DNA of 64,000 nt from Acinetobacter silvestris (lineage in GTDB: Bacteria > Pseudomonadota > Gammaproteobacteria > Pseudomonadales > Moraxellaceae): assembly GCF_002135235.1 (NCBI RefSeq), contig NZ_NEGB01000003.1:186001-250000 (forward strand), written 5' to 3'. The number at the start of each line of letters is the position of its first letter. Positions within the stretch are counted from its first letter, which is position 1. A program made the position numbers and the translations under genes. The notes beneath the pieces were generated by a model. It saw nothing but the letters and a program-made list of their open reading frames with translations. It did no database searches and was not told the origin of the DNA. Below, in pieces: positions 8,043 to 18,126 of the stretch.

Positions 8043-9872
8043 ATGGTGAATAAATCGATAGGTTTAAAGGGAATGAAGAAAAATTTAGTCATGCAATATA
8101 TAATTGCTTGTGGTTTGATGTTTTCTGTATCTAAGGCAGCAGCGATAACTTTTGATATCAATGAGGATTGGAAGTTTGAAACAAATACCAGTCTAAGCCT
8201 TGGGGCTAGTTGGAGTATGCAAGATTCTTCAGCTTCACTGCTTTATAAGCCTGATGCCAATCACATTGGAAAAGAAGGTCATAGTTTAGACGTAAATGCC
8301 GATGATGGTCGAATTAACTTCAGTAAGCATGATGCAATTTCGCAAATGATTAAAGGTTTAACCGAGTTTAAGCTGAGTGGCCATCGACAAGGTGCAGTAC
8401 TGAGTACGAGATATTGGTATGACCATGCGTATGAAACAGGGCATGGGGATTTAAAAGCCTTTGATGACTCACCTTGGCCAACACTTGCAAAATTTAAAGG
8501 AATTGCGCTGTGGGATGCCTATGTGTGGAAAAATTTTGAATTAGATCAGATTGATTCTTTAAATGTGAAGCTTGGAAAACACAGTTTAAATTGGGGGAAA
8601 TCACAGTTTTTCTTAAATGGTTTAAACTCAGTCAGTGCAGTTGATTATACAGCGATGACTCGGCCTGGCGGTGAGGCTAAAGAAAGAATTATACCTGTTG
8701 AAATGTTTTCTTTTGATGCCTCTATTAATGAACATCTGAAACTAGAAGGTTTTTATCAGTTTAAATTTAGACCAGCGGTAGTTGATGGTTGTGGGACATT
8801 CTTTGCCATTTCGGATGTACTTCCTGCGGCCTGTGGTCCAATGTTGATTGCAGGAGGAGGTGATAAACTGTCAGATACGGCTTTACAAAATCATAGTTAT
8901 ATTCCGAGAACAGCAGATAGAATGCCCAAAGATAGTGGGCAATATGGTGTTGCTTTGAAGCAGACTTTACCCAGTTTAAATAATGCTGAATTGGGGATAT
9001 ATTATGCCAATTATCATAATCGTATCGCAAATTTTGATGCTACTACAGTGAAGGCACTCGGTGCTAAAAATTTTAATACTGCAGCATTTTTTGCGGTATA
9101 TCCTGAAGATATTGAAATGTTTGGTGCAAGTTTTACTGGAAAATTAGGGACAACCACTGTTTTCAGTGAGCTTAATTATAAACCAAATCAACCATTACAA
9201 TTGAATGGTCCAGATTTGGTTTATTATCAGATTTTATCCAATGAAACGCCGTTTACACCCCCAGGTACTGCACCAAAGCTAGATGAATATATCCAAGGTT
9301 ATGTACGTTTGCCTGTCACGCAGTTCTCTATTGGTGCGACGGATAGTATTGCTCATCTTTGGGGTGCTAAAGCATTGTTGTGGTCTGCAGAATTTGGAGC
9401 CAATCATATTGCAAATATAGGCAATAATCGTATTGGTCGTAGTAGTGCATTTAGTCGTAGTGAACTCTCTACAGGGGCTTATAATCCTGAAACTGGCGAA
9501 TTTAAGTGTACAGCCTATGGGACAGCCAACTTAAGTAATAAGGAGGTTGATCGGTTAAATGAACAGTTTTGTGATGCGAAGGGTGGATTTTTTAGTGAGT
9601 GGTCTTTCGGTTATCGATTACGTGGGGCATTAAATTATGATGATTTATTTGCTGCGACCGTCATCACTCCTAGTTTAATTTTCCGTCATGATGTCTATGG
9701 ATTTAGTCAAAATTTTCAAGAAGGGCAAATGAGTGTAGCCGCAGCATTATCTGCGACTTACCAGAAAAAATATACCACTGAAATTGCTTATCAGAGTTTT
9801 TTTGGTACCAATAAATACAGTGTCATTGACGATAGAGATTTTGCCTCTTTGGTTTTTAAAGTGAACTTTTAA
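8043..9872 (+). CDS. DUF1302-family outer-membrane protein
   Basis: A 609-residue protein with a signal peptide ending near KAAA and long runs of alternating beta-strand residues, ending in a C-terminal Phe (VFKVNF), typical of an outer-membrane barrel. The length and features such as LGKHSLNWGKSQFFLNGLN fit the DUF1302 family, often found in Pseudomonas and Acinetobacter beside genes for degradation of hydrophobic or aromatic acids. GGAG precedes the ATG at 8043. It lies 22 bases after the MFS gene, so uptake through the outer and inner membranes is probably coupled. Its channel function is inferred. Confidence 0.8.
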   Translation: MVNKSIGLKGMKKNLVMQYIIACGLMFSVSKAAAITFDINEDWKFETNTSLSLGASWSMQDSSASLLYKPDANHIGKEGHSLDVNADDGRINFSKHDAISQMIKGLTEFKLSGHRQGAVLSTRYWYDHAYETGHGDLKAFDDSPWPTLAKFKGIALWDAYVWKNFELDQIDSLNVKLGKHSLNWGKSQFFLNGLNSVSAVDYTAMTRPGGEAKERIIPVEMFSFDASINEHLKLEGFYQFKFRPAVVDGCGTFFAISDVLPAACGPMLIAGGGDKLSDTALQNHSYIPRTADRMPKDSGQYGVALKQTLPSLNNAELGIYYANYHNRIANFDATTVKALGAKNFNTAAFFAVYPEDIEMFGASFTGKLGTTTVFSELNYKPNQPLQLNGPDLVYYQILSNETPFTPPGTAPKLDEYIQGYVRLPVTQFSIGATDSIAHLWGAKALLWSAEFGANHIANIGNNRIGRSSAFSRSELSTGAYNPETGEFKCTAYGTANLSNKEVDRLNEQFCDAKGGFFSEWSFGYRLRGALNYDDLFAATVITPSLIFRHDVYGFSQNFQEGQMSVAAALSATYQKKYTTEIAYQSFFGTNKYSVIDDRDFASLVFKVNF

Positions 9873-9938
9873 CGAGGCAGTGATGGGCGTTTTATATCTA
9901 TAGTGCAAAAAAACTGAGCGTTCATTTATAAAGTGGCA

Positions 9939-9971
9939 CGAAAATACATATCATTTAGATATGTGTTTTCG
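9939..9971 (+). terminator. Hairpin after the DUF1302 gene
   Basis: Arms of 14 bases (9939-9952 and 9958-9971) with one T-G pair and a 5-base loop. No T-run follows, so it may be an mRNA end stabiliser or a weak terminator. Confidence 0.45.
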
Positions 9972-10303
9972 TATAAACACTGAACAAAATATTAACTCTA
10001 ATTTAATGCTTGTTTTTTGATATTTGAACTTCATATATAGTCAAATCATGACTTAAATCAATTTATTGGTTGATGGAGGATTAAGAGTTAAATATTTATT
10101 TTTATGATAATGTAGTAGGTTATACATTGATAAAAATGATGATTGAGTTAACTAAAAAACCAAATGGATTTGGAGTGCAATAAGCTTATTTTGATAACTG
10201 TATATAGGAATTAAACTGAGCAGCATTTGGCTTAGGGTTGCAATTTAAATTATTGAAACTAATTACAAAATAATTTTTTCTTTATCTTGAAAAGGAGGTT
10301 GAG
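9972..10303. other. Intergenic region before the AraC gene
   Basis: A/T-rich DNA without an open frame worth calling. It should hold the promoter of the AraC-type gene. No convincing copy of the 17-bp repeat found at 4806 and 11441 was seen here. Confidence 0.5.
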
Positions 10304-11326
10304 ATGAAAAATGTCAATTTAGAAATTAAAGAAAAATCCACACCTATCGGCATACTTTCTTTCTTATCTCGTTTTTTACAAGATCAAGGTTTCGATCCAT
10401 GGTTGTTGTTTCAGCAATTTAATATTCGACAAGAAGATTTAGATCACAAGCTCACTCCAATTTCTTTTCAAACCCATGGTGAAATTTATGAAGCTGCAAA
10501 GCAATTAACAGGTTGTGATCATTTGGGCTTGTTGGTTGGTCAGGATGCATGTCTGACGAATATTGGTCCATTGCGCTTTTTAGTATTGAATGCAGCGACA
10601 TTACGTGATGCTATGCAAAGTTTATTTCATTATAGTAACTTGTGGTACAAAGGCATTCATTTTATTTTAACAGAAGAACAAGGATACGCAGGGATTCGGA
10701 TTGCGATAGAAGGTAATATTCCCAGTAAAGAACAATTTCAAACAGGATATCTGGTTGCAATGGTTTCAATTATGGAGATGATTTTAGGACAATCATGGCG
10801 CCCAACATTGGTACGAATATCATATCCTAAGCCTGCATCAGCTCATTTATATGAGGCATTTTTTCGATGTCCTGTATGGTTTGGACAGTCGCAATGTGAG
10901 TTATTGTTTCCACAGGTGCAACTCGATCAGCAACGTATCGGACATGACAATCAATTAGACCATTTTCTACGTGGCCATTTATCAGCGTTACACACCACAC
11001 ATAAAGATTTTGATTTAGATGTACAGGTATGCCAAGTGATCGAAGCATTATTACCACAAGGTATCTGTACGATGGATCGAGTCGCAGAACATTTTTCAGT
11101 GCATCGTTTTACTTTATATCGTTATTTAAACAAATATAAGACCACATTTGAGTCACTCTTAGATGAGGTTAGAAAGAAAAACTCGATTCGACTATTAACC
11201 AATAAAAACCTACTTATTGTTGATGTTGCCAATCAACTGGGTTATGAAGATCAAGCTAATTTTACTCGTGCCTTTAAACGTTGGTATCAGATCACCCCAG
11301 GTCGTTGGCGAAGAGGGTTAGCTTAG
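10304..11326 (+). CDS. AraC-family regulator with an arabinose-binding-type N-domain
   Basis: A 340-residue cytoplasmic regulator. Residues of about 20-210 form the N-terminal ligand domain found in OruR/VirS-like AraC proteins. Residues of about 240-340 contain two helix-turn-helix motifs (DRVAEHFSVHRFTLYRYLNK, then VDVANQLGYEDQANFTRAFK) and end in the family signature around QITPGRWRR. AAGGAGG precedes the ATG. It sits between the transport/SDR genes and the acyl-CoA ligase gene. Both flanking promoters carry twin 17-bp direct repeats, so it is the likely activator of the island. The inducer is unknown. Confidence 0.9.
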   Translation: MKNVNLEIKEKSTPIGILSFLSRFLQDQGFDPWLLFQQFNIRQEDLDHKLTPISFQTHGEIYEAAKQLTGCDHLGLLVGQDACLTNIGPLRFLVLNAATLRDAMQSLFHYSNLWYKGIHFILTEEQGYAGIRIAIEGNIPSKEQFQTGYLVAMVSIMEMILGQSWRPTLVRISYPKPASAHLYEAFFRCPVWFGQSQCELLFPQVQLDQQRIGHDNQLDHFLRGHLSALHTTHKDFDLDVQVCQVIEALLPQGICTMDRVAEHFSVHRFTLYRYLNKYKTTFESLLDEVRKKNSIRLLTNKNLLIVDVANQLGYEDQANFTRAFKRWYQITPGRWRRGLA

Positions 11327-11440
11327 ATATTGTATTTTTTAATAAAATGAGAGGGCATCATGGTTTTGGAAGGATGAGTACATGGCTATTATTTAATTGA
11401 AGATAAGAAGAATAAATAAAATAGAAAAAATATTAATAAT

Positions 11441-11478
11441 AGTGACTAAATGATAATTTTTAGTGACCAGATGACAAA
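11441..11478 (+). promoter_or_regulatory. AraC-type activator site upstream of the acyl-CoA ligase gene (two direct repeats)
   Basis: Repeat 1 is AGTGACTAAATGATAAT (11441-11457). Repeat 2 is AGTGACCAGATGACAAA (11462-11478). They start 21 bp apart, and repeat 2 matches the site at 4806 at 15 of 17 positions. TGTAGTTT at 11497-11504 again starts 35 bp after repeat 2. The ligase ATG follows 77 bases after the octamer. Confidence 0.65.
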
Positions 11479-11581
11479 ATGTAAATCATTAGAGTCTGTA
11501 GTTTCTTAGCTTAAAAATCGATGTCATCTGATTTAAAACTTAAAATTTACTTGATTATCATCGGAAGATAAGGACATTTCA

Positions 11582-13210
11582 ATGCATGGAAATATGATGT
11601 TTCAGCCACTTTTAATTAGTAATTTAATTGAACATGCTGAAATGTATCATGGGGATACTGCCATCATTTCTAAGAATACAGATGGTAGTATGACTCAAAC
11701 CAATTGGTCGAAAATTGCAAAAAATTCAAAACGTTTTGCCAATGTTTTACAATCATTTGGATTATCTTTAAGTGATCGAGTCGCAACCATTGCATGGAAT
11801 AACCATCGTCATTTAGAAGCATGGTATGCGATATCTGGAAGTGGCTTAATTTGTCATACTATTAATCCTCGACTTTTCCCTGAACAGCTCATTTACATCA
11901 TTAATGATGCACATGATAAAGTGGTAATTTTTGATAAAACCTTCTTGCCTTTAATCGTCTCAATTAAAGCATCTCTTCCCCATGTAGAACATTTTATATG
12001 TTTGGATCATTATGATGCAGCAGTCATAGAATCCTTTCCTGAAGTGAAGTTCTATGATGAGTTGATTGCAACGCAATCGGATCATTATGTGTGGCCACAA
12101 GTTGAAGAGAATTTAGCAAGCTCACTTTGCTATACATCGGGAACAACAGGAAATCCTAAAGGCGTTCTTTATAGTCATCGCTCAACGGTATTACATAGTT
12201 ATGCAATTAGTTTGCCTGACTCACTCAATTTATCTGCACATGACACTATATTACCTGTGGTGCCAATGTTTCATGTCAATGCTTGGGGCACACCTTATGC
12301 CGCAGCGATGGTGGGTTGTAGTTTAGTTCTTCCTGGGCCAATGCTAGATGGCGTAAGTTTGGTCAATTTAATTGATCAGTACAAAGTCACTAACGCCTTA
12401 GGTGTACCGACGATTTGGCAAGGATTATTAACCGCAGCTCATGATTTGGGTAGTCGACTCGTCAGCCTGAAACGGAATGTGGTGGGTGGAGCTGCTTGTC
12501 CACCTTCTATGATTACTACATTTCGAGAGCTATATCAGTGTGAAACGATTCATGCTTGGGGGATGACGGAAACAAGTCCAGTCGGTGCAGTCAATCAGTT
12601 AAAAGCCAAGCATTTTGAATTATCTGAAGCAGAGCAATTTAATCTTCGATTCTCACAAGGCCGTCCGCCCTTTGGTGTGACATTGCGCATCAGTGATGAA
12701 GAGCAAGGCATGAAAGAATTGCAACGTGATGGTCAAACGGCAGGTCATTTGCAAATTAAAGGGCATTGGATTATCGATTCTTATTTTGGTAAGAATGAAA
12801 ATGCATTAACTGTAGATGGTTGGTTTGACACTGGCGATATTGCCACACTGGATGAAGATGGATATTTATCGATTAGAGATCGCTCCAAAGATTTAATTAA
12901 ATCAGGTGGCGAGTGGATTTCATCCGTTGAATTAGAAAATATTGCAATAGGACATCCTGAAATTGATAGCGTGGCTGTCATTGCCGCTCGTCATGCAAAA
13001 TGGGATGAACGCCCAGTGTTGATTGCTAAAAAATCAGTTGCAAGTCAAATCACGGAAGCCGATATTTTAAATTATTATTCGGACAAAATTGCGAAGTGGC
13101 AAATACCAGATAAGGTTATTTTTGTGGATGTGATGCCCATTGGTGGTACAGGGAAGCTTCTTAAAAAAGATTTGCGTGAAAAATTTGGTTCAGTCCTTTT
13201 AGATGCTTAG
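11582..13210 (+). CDS. AlkK-like fatty/aryl acyl-CoA ligase (AMP-forming)
   Basis: A 542-residue ANL-superfamily enzyme that activates a carboxylic acid with ATP and CoA. The P-loop motif [12 protein letters not shown] is near residue 182. [12 protein letters not shown] is near residue 324. The hinge motif [19 protein letters not shown] is near residue 418 and the C-terminal catalytic lysine lies in [12 protein letters not shown]. The N-terminus (MMxxQ..LxxLIEHA type) resembles AlkK medium-chain ligases. AAGGAC precedes the ATG. It is controlled with the SDR unit if the shared repeats are functional. It would feed the imported acid into CoA-linked breakdown; chain length or ring type is not predictable. 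Confidence 0.88.
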   Translation: MHGNMMFQPLLISNLIEHAEMYHGDTAIISKNTDGSMTQTNWSKIAKNSKRFANVLQSFGLSLSDRVATIAWNNHRHLEAWYAISGSGLICHTINPRLFPEQLIYIINDAHDKVVIFDKTFLPLIVSIKASLPHVEHFICLDHYDAAVIESFPEVKFYDELIATQSDHYVWPQVEENLASSLCYTSGTTGNPKGVLYSHRSTVLHSYAISLPDSLNLSAHDTILPVVPMFHVNAWGTPYAAAMVGCSLVLPGPMLDGVSLVNLIDQYKVTNALGVPTIWQGLLTAAHDLGSRLVSLKRNVVGGAACPPSMITTFRELYQCETIHAWGMTETSPVGAVNQLKAKHFELSEAEQFNLRFSQGRPPFGVTLRISDEEQGMKELQRDGQTAGHLQIKGHWIIDSYFGKNENALTVDGWFDTGDIATLDEDGYLSIRDRSKDLIKSGGEWISSVELENIAIGHPEIDSVAVIAARHAKWDERPVLIAKKSVASQITEADILNYYSDKIAKWQIPDKVIFVDVMPIGGTGKLLKKDLREKFGSVLLDA

Positions 13211-13640
13211 AACATTGAGTATTGTTAAAATTGCATTGATATTAACAAGCTAAGTTGGAAAAGTACGGTTGGGTGTGATTAAAAGCAGTGGTTTGATTTT
13301 GATATATTATTTACAACTGTACAGGGATGTTAGAAGTAGTTGCCGCCGTTGGTCAAAATTTGGAATGGTGGCAATAAATAAGTGTTTAATAAGTTAAAGT
13401 GTTCATAAATAGAAAGTTAAAATGATGATAGTAATCTTTTTTTTAGCTTTCTATTTTTTCTAGTTGCTCTATTCATTCAAATTGGAATGTGGAGTTCCTA
13501 TTTGAAAGTTTCTTGAGAGTGGATGTTTCAGTAGATGTTCTAAGTTCATTTTACTTTTGAAATCATTATATTGATGTGTTTAATGCTATGAAGTCATCAT
13601 GCATATCAACATCAAATTTTTAGTCTAACTGATCAATAGA
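13211..13640. other. Intergenic region after the ligase gene
   Basis: About 430 bases of A/T-rich DNA with no open frame and no hairpin followed by T residues that I can support. No function is assigned. Confidence 0.4.
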
Positions 13641-13668
13641 TTCATCTATTTAGTAATGAAACAGATTC

Positions 13669-13840
13669 TATAATAATTTTTCAAATCCAATACTCTGACC
13701 GAGTGGTAACAACTTATCATCGGTATTCATAAAAATATTTAAACAATATGTTATAATTCGTAAAATATCATACGATAAAGAAAAATAGTCTAGTCACTAT
13801 TTCATCTTGATTTAAAAGCTGCTTACAGGCAGCTTTTTTA
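13669..13840 (+). ncRNA. Candidate small RNA or permease leader
   Basis: A perfect -10 hexamer TATAAT (13669-13674) is followed by a hairpin at 13698-13724 (ACCGA/TCGGT and TGGTAA/TTATCA arms, one bulged G) and a rho-independent terminator at 13814-13839. The transcript would be about 160 nt. The -35 region is poor. It ends 140 bases before the purine permease, so it could be an independent sRNA or a terminated leader. The conserved core of purine riboswitches was looked for and not seen. Confidence 0.35.
13814..13839 (+). terminator. Rho-independent terminator before the purine permease
   Basis: Arms AAAAGCTGC and GCAGCTTTT around the loop TTACAG, followed by more T residues. There is no gene for it to close within 600 bases upstream, which suggests an untranslated transcript. 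Confidence 0.8.
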
Positions 13841-13980
13841 GTTCAGTAGATTGCTTTATCGGGAAAGTCATTTTGGTATGTTTATTGAATGCTTCATTCG
13901 AGCTACATTTGCCAATGTTCATTTAATGAATGCTCAAAACTTCACTTAACGCCTAGCTCAAACTCAATAGGGGCTCAACA

Positions 13981-15300
13981 ATGACCACTTCAAATCCTTC
14001 AGCGGGTTTGCTTGAACGCTTATTTAAACTTAGCGAGAACAAGACTACATTCAGAACCGAAGTCCTTGCAGGTGTAACCACATTTTTAACGATGTGTTAT
14101 ATCATTATTGTCAATCCTTTGATTCTTTCAGCAACTGGAATGGATCATGGTGCAGTATTCGTGGCCACATGTTTGGCCGCTGCAATTGGTTGTTTGGTGA
14201 TGGGGATTGTGGCGAATTATCCGATCGCACTCGCACCGGGAATGGGCTTAAATGCTTATTTCACTTATTCAGTGTGTATTGGAATGGGTGTGCCTTGGCA
14301 GACTGCACTTGCTGCTGTATTTATGTCGGGTTTGATCTTTATTGTAATCAGCATGTTTAAAATCCGTGAAGCGATTGTCAATGCAATTCCAATGTCTTTG
14401 AAGTTTGCTATTGGCGGTGGTATCGGTTTATTCCTTGCCTTGGTTGCATTAAAAAATGCAGGAATTATTGTTGATAATCAAGCGACCTTAGTGGGCCTAG
14501 GTGATATTAAACAACCGACAGTATTATTGTCATTGTTGGGCTTCTTCCTTGTGGTGATTATGCATCACTTCAGAGTGCGCGGTGCAATTATCATCAGTAT
14601 TCTAGTGATTACTGTATTGGCAACGGCACTCGGTTTAAATGAATTTAAAGGTGTTGTAGGGGCGATTCCATCTATTGCACCGACATTCTTACAAATGGAT
14701 TTTAAAGGTTTATTCACTGCAAGTTTAGTGGGTGTAATTTTTGTTTTCTTCCTTGTAGATTTGTTCGACTCAACTGGTACGTTGGTTGGTGTATCACATC
14801 GCGCAGGTTTACTTAAAGATGGTAAATTGCCACGTTTGAAAAAGGCACTATTTGCTGATTCGACTGCAATTGTTGCAGGTGCAGCTTTAGGAACATCTTC
14901 AACGACGCCTTATATCGAATCATCAGCAGGTGTCGCTGCAGGTGGTCGTACGGGTTTAACTGCTGTTGTTGTAGGTTTACTGTTTATTGCATGTTTATTC
15001 CTTGCACCATTGGCTCAATCTGTACCAGGTTTCGCCACAGCACCTGCACTATTGTTTGTGGGCGTGTTGATGATTCAAGGCATTGTGAATATCGAGTGGG
15101 ATGATATTACCGAAGCCGTTCCTGCATTTTTGACCATTGTATTTATGCCATTTACCTACTCAATCGCAGATGGTATTGCCATGGGCTTTATTAGTTATGC
15201 ATTGATTAAATTGTTTACCGGTAAAGCGGCTACTGTGCCTTATATGGTATGGATTATTGCAGTGCTTTGGATGATTAAATTTGCTGTATTTGGTGGCTAA
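13981..15300 (+). CDS. NCS2-family purine permease (AzgA type)
   Basis: A 439-residue inner-membrane proton symporter with about 13 hydrophobic segments. The family segments ALAPGMGLNAYFTY (near residue 85) and DLFDSTGTLVGVSHRAG (near 260), and GTSSTTPYIESSAGVAAGGRTGLTAV (302 onward, given in part), identify the AzgA/adenine-guanine-hypoxanthine branch of NCS2. It is followed by an adenine-deaminase-type gene, which supports adenine or hypoxanthine as cargo. GGGG lies upstream of the ATG. A terminator separates it from the deaminase, so the two need not be one transcript. Confidence 0.88.
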   Translation: MTTSNPSAGLLERLFKLSENKTTFRTEVLAGVTTFLTMCYIIIVNPLILSATGMDHGAVFVATCLAAAIGCLVMGIVANYPIALAPGMGLNAYFTYSVCIGMGVPWQTALAAVFMSGLIFIVISMFKIREAIVNAIPMSLKFAIGGGIGLFLALVALKNAGIIVDNQATLVGLGDIKQPTVLLSLLGFFLVVIMHHFRVRGAIIISILVITVLATALGLNEFKGVVGAIPSIAPTFLQMDFKGLFTASLVGVIFVFFLVDLFDSTGTLVGVSHRAGLLKDGKLPRLKKALFADSTAIVAGAALGTSSTTPYIESSAGVAAGGRTGLTAVVVGLLFIACLFLAPLAQSVPGFATAPALLFVGVLMIQGIVNIEWDDITEAVPAFLTIVFMPFTYSIADGIAMGFISYALIKLFTGKAATVPYMVWIIAVLWMIKFAVFGG

Positions 15301-15318
15301 TTTATTCATTTAGATTGA

Positions 15319-15347
15319 GGGTGTAAACTTGGTTTGCACCCTTTTTT
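15319..15347 (+). terminator. Rho-independent terminator after the purine permease
   Basis: GGGTGTAAAC pairs with GTTTGCACCC around a TTG loop, followed by six T residues. Confidence 0.9.
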
Positions 15348-15376
15348 ATTTTGGTTATTTAGATGTTTTATACTGA

Positions 15377-16387
<1,011 letters not shown>

Positions 16388-16428
16388 TTGTGATGTTCTT
16401 GATTTAAAATTTAAGCGTTTGTTTATTT

Positions 16429-16465
16429 AAATAAAGCAGTATCTGATGGGTACTGCTTTATTTTT
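16429..16465 (+). terminator. Rho-independent terminator after the deaminase
   Basis: AAATAAAGCAGTA (16429-16441) pairs with TACTGCTTTATTT (16451-16463). It ends 13 bases before the next gene. Confidence 0.85.
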
Positions 16466-16477
16466 AAAGGATGTATT

Positions 16478-16834
16478 GTGCGATATTTATTAAAGATTCT
16501 ATTGGGGCTCATTTTTATGAGCAGTTCAATGGTCTATGCTGCAACTTCAGGTAAAGAACTGTCATTAATCCAGAAAATGTTAAAGCCACTGATTGAACAA
16601 CAATGTGCTTCTGAATTAAAAGCATCAAAAATTTGGCAAGCATCCGCATTGTTTTTATCAGCTGCTCAACAAAGTCGTACTCAAAACAAAGTCTGTGGAT
16701 GTGTGAGTGAAAATGCAATGCGTGATATTTCCGCAAAAGAAATTTTAATTGCTTCTGTAAATGAATCAGCCAAAAATGAATTAATGACGCGGGCTGTAAT
16801 GAATAGTTTAAAAGGCTGCGCACAGAATTTTTAA
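16478..16834 (+). CDS. Small secreted four-cysteine protein (paralog of 17684)
   Basis: A 118-residue protein starting with GTG after AAAGGA. It has a hydrophobic signal peptide of about 22 residues (ends near SMVYAA). The mature part has a Cys near residue 43, CGC in VCGCVSENA near residue 76, and a last Cys near the end. The pattern C..EL, W..A, (V/I)CGCVS, I.A..I, AV, C is shared with the lipoprotein at 17684, so the two are paralogs on either side of the cytochrome b561 gene. Four cysteines suggest disulfides in the periplasm. I do not recognise a named domain, and the function is unknown. Confidence 0.75.
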   Translation: MRYLLKILLGLIFMSSSMVYAATSGKELSLIQKMLKPLIEQQCASELKASKIWQASALFLSAAQQSRTQNKVCGCVSENAMRDISAKEILIASVNESAKNELMTRAVMNSLKGCAQNF

Positions 16835-16897
16835 AATAACTATGCTAAAAAAAGCGCATGTATTCGCTCAATAAAATGCGGACATGCGCGGATAATA

Positions 16898-17452
16898 TTA
16901 TTTTTCCTGACGAAGCATACTGCGTAGAACATTGTCTTTATCAATAAAATGATGTTTTAGAGCCATGAATATGTGGCCTAATACAACGATGCCTGCAAAC
17001 CATGAAAGATAAATATGAATCGGTTTTATAATATCGAGTAAATCAGGATTATCTTGAACTAAACGTGGTATTTCAAATAAGTAAAGCACAGGTGCGGGGT
17101 GTCCAGCACTCCAACTGAATATACAACCAGTGATAGGTAAAGCCAATAACAACAGATATAAAACCAAATGACCTAAATGTGCCATAGTTTTCATGGTTGG
17201 TGACATGGCATCGGGTAATTGTGGGGCAGGGTGTGTATAACGCCAAAAAATTCGAATGATCACTAAAAAAATAATGACAGTGGCAATATTCTTGTGCAGG
17301 GTGATGATTGTGCCTTTTAAACTGCCATCCGTATCATAGCTGAGAAAATTTCCACTATAAAAGCCAATGAGCCATGCACTTATAAATATAATTGCCATAA
17401 TCCAATGCAGGTATTGCGCCGTTCTTGTATAGTATTGTGTTTTTTTTTGCAT
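16898..17452 (-). CDS. Cytochrome b561
   Basis: A 184-residue inner-membrane protein with four hydrophobic helices, each with histidine candidates for heme b (ARTAQYLHWIMA, ITLHKNIATV, HLGHLVLY, PIHIYLSWFAGIVVLGH). This is the prokaryotic b561 (CybB/YodB) family, which passes electrons between quinol and periplasmic acceptors, for instance superoxide. It is transcribed against its two neighbours, small secreted cysteine proteins. A redox relation with them is possible but not shown. Confidence 0.88.
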   Translation of the reverse strand: MQKKTQYYTRTAQYLHWIMAIIFISAWLIGFYSGNFLSYDTDGSLKGTIITLHKNIATVIIFLVIIRIFWRYTHPAPQLPDAMSPTMKTMAHLGHLVLYLLLLALPITGCIFSWSAGHPAPVLYLFEIPRLVQDNPDLLDIIKPIHIYLSWFAGIVVLGHIFMALKHHFIDKDNVLRSMLRQEK

Positions 17453-17683
17453 GCTGCTCTCTAAAATAAGTGTTCAATTTAGTTCATATCATATTTATTT
17501 TTAAAGATTAAATCAGTGCTAAAAAATCAACGTATTGTTTTATAATTGAAACGTTATTCGATAATGCGTTGAGAATTTAAGCGACTAAGAGCACATTGCG
17601 TGCATACCGAGTATTTTAGGTGTTATCTCGGCATAAGATTAGGCACAATACGCGCACTTATTTTCAGAACCAAAGGATCAACT

Positions 17684-18064
17684 GTGAAAAAATTAGTTGC
17701 TATGCTTGCACCTCTTTGCCTTGTTTTAACAGCGTGTGCAACTACTGATTCAATGGGTACATCGGCTGCTGGTACGACTACGCAACAATTGGGTACAGTC
17801 GCTTTAAAAATTGCAATTAATACAAAATGTACCACTGAACTGAATAATCTTCCAGCATGGAAAACTGCAACTAAATTGATGACTACTGATCAAAAAACTA
17901 ATGTTCAAGGTGAAATTTGTGGTTGTGTGAGTGATAAAGCACCACAAAGTATAACGGCTGTAGATATAGCAACTGCTGCATTAGATCCAAGTGCACGTGC
18001 AACGATTGTTGCGAATGCAGTCACCAAAACAATTAATGCATGTGTAGCTGAAGCGGTTCGCTAA
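17684..18064 (+). CDS. Small four-cysteine lipoprotein (paralog of 16478)
   Basis: A GTG start at 17684 is chosen because AAGGAT lies before it and because it gives a clean lipoprotein signal (MKKLVAML, lipobox LTAC, Cys at about residue 19). The frame is open upstream to 17600 without signal-like residues. The 126-residue protein has TKCTTELNN, EICGCVSDKA and a C-terminal NACVAEA, matching the secreted protein at 16478. It differs in being lipidated, so the two paralogs probably sit in different places: membrane-anchored and free. No known domain is recognised. Confidence 0.75.
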   Translation: MKKLVAMLAPLCLVLTACATTDSMGTSAAGTTTQQLGTVALKIAINTKCTTELNNLPAWKTATKLMTTDQKTNVQGEICGCVSDKAPQSITAVDIATAALDPSARATIVANAVTKTINACVAEAVR

Positions 18065-18083
18065 TCTCATGTTAGAATTGAAG

Positions 18084-18107
18084 AGGCTGACAGGTTCAGC
18101 CTTTTTT
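18084..18107 (+). terminator. Rho-independent terminator after the four-cysteine lipoprotein
   Basis: AGGCTGA pairs with TCAGCCT around CAGGT, followed by T residues. It ends 20 bases before rnhB. Confidence 0.85.
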
Positions 18108-18126
18108 GATATAGATAGGTAAAGAC

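Noticed and set aside
10021..10080. A third copy of the 17-bp repeat before the AraC gene
   Set aside because: ATGACTTAAATCAA is only partly similar and has no second copy 21 bp away.
13641..13980. A purine riboswitch before the purine permease
   Set aside because: The conserved three-way-junction core was not found; only a hairpin and a terminator are visible.
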